A stretch of 64,000 bases of DNA from Mariaggregatimicrobium sp964498785 (GTDB taxonomy: Bacteria > Zhuqueibacterota > Zhuqueibacteria > Thermofontimicrobiales > Thiofontviventaceae), in NCBI GenBank assembly GCA_964498785.1, contig CAZCJL010000001.1, positions 117,869 to 181,868 on the forward strand, in the 5' to 3' direction. Shown piece after piece: positions 63,836-64,000 of the stretch. How positions within the stretch are numbered: the stretch's first letter is position 1; each line of letters opens with the position of its first letter. Both the position numbers and the translations under genes were made by a program. The notes beneath the pieces were generated by a model. The model was given only the letters and a program-made list of their open reading frames with translations, made no database searches and was not told the origin of the DNA.

Positions 63836-64000
63836 TTTATCCTCTTTAAATAATTCAGCCTGGCTAATTAAGTGAGCTAAATATGTAATTAGAGTTTTAG
63901 TGAACTTTGAATATACCGAAATTTTTATTATTTGTCAAGAATAAATCGTATCTTCTCAATATTTTATGGTAGATATGGGCGATTGCCTCTATGTCGTATT

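Overview
The window looks like a chromosomal piece of a Gram-negative bacterium of the FCB group, most like Calditrichota/KSB1-type lineages. This is inferred from co-occurring traits: secreted proteins ending in an NYPNPFN-type (type IX secretion) sorting domain, PorV-like and GWxTD proteins, a SusC-like TonB-dependent receptor, and a large two-component-propeller histidine kinase. Base composition is AT-rich and most starts have a clear GGAG-type Shine-Dalgarno. I saw no rRNA, tRNA or CRISPR array.

Layout. 1-9.7 kb: the 5' part of a B12-binding radical SAM gene cut by the window edge, a small DUF4870-like membrane protein, two secreted or outer-membrane proteins, a VOC protein, a homocysteine methyltransferase/methylenetetrahydrofolate reductase fusion, a Gx-family membrane protein, a NusG-domain-II protein, and a sodium:solute symporter preceded by a 29-residue membrane peptide. 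10.2-16.2 kb: three secreted surface proteins; one of them appears to have lost its C-terminus.

16.3-38.5 kb: a long minus-strand exopolysaccharide locus, read from about 38.5 kb downward. It has a receiver protein, an SLBB export protein, a Wzc-type tyrosine kinase, a FlaA1/WbpM-type dehydratase, an outer-membrane barrel, ACP, an acyl-activating enzyme, glycosyltransferases, an aminotransferase, an initiating sugar transferase, two paralogous 'HHSTG' SGNH-like proteins, a GNAT, Wzy, Wzx, an AsnB-like protein lacking its glutaminase cysteine, and a deacetylase-like protein. ACP, ligase, GNAT, esterase-like and AsnB-like genes suggest a polymer decorated with acyl or amide groups.

38.5-43.7 kb: a loose region with a decayed GH5 glycosidase fragment, dispersed phrase-like repeats, an intact GH13 amylase-family gene, degraded coding remnants and an SDR.

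43.7-58.1 kb: an outer-membrane nutrient/secretion block (TonB receptor, large T9SS-type protein, PorV-like, GWxTD) flanked by two closely similar NarL-type response regulators; a propeller sensor kinase lies beside one of them. 58.5-63.8 kb: a coiled-coil membrane protein and a membrane-anchored reductive-dehalogenase-like Fe-S protein, then the housekeeping genes coaX, birA and xerD-like and an unknown small protein.
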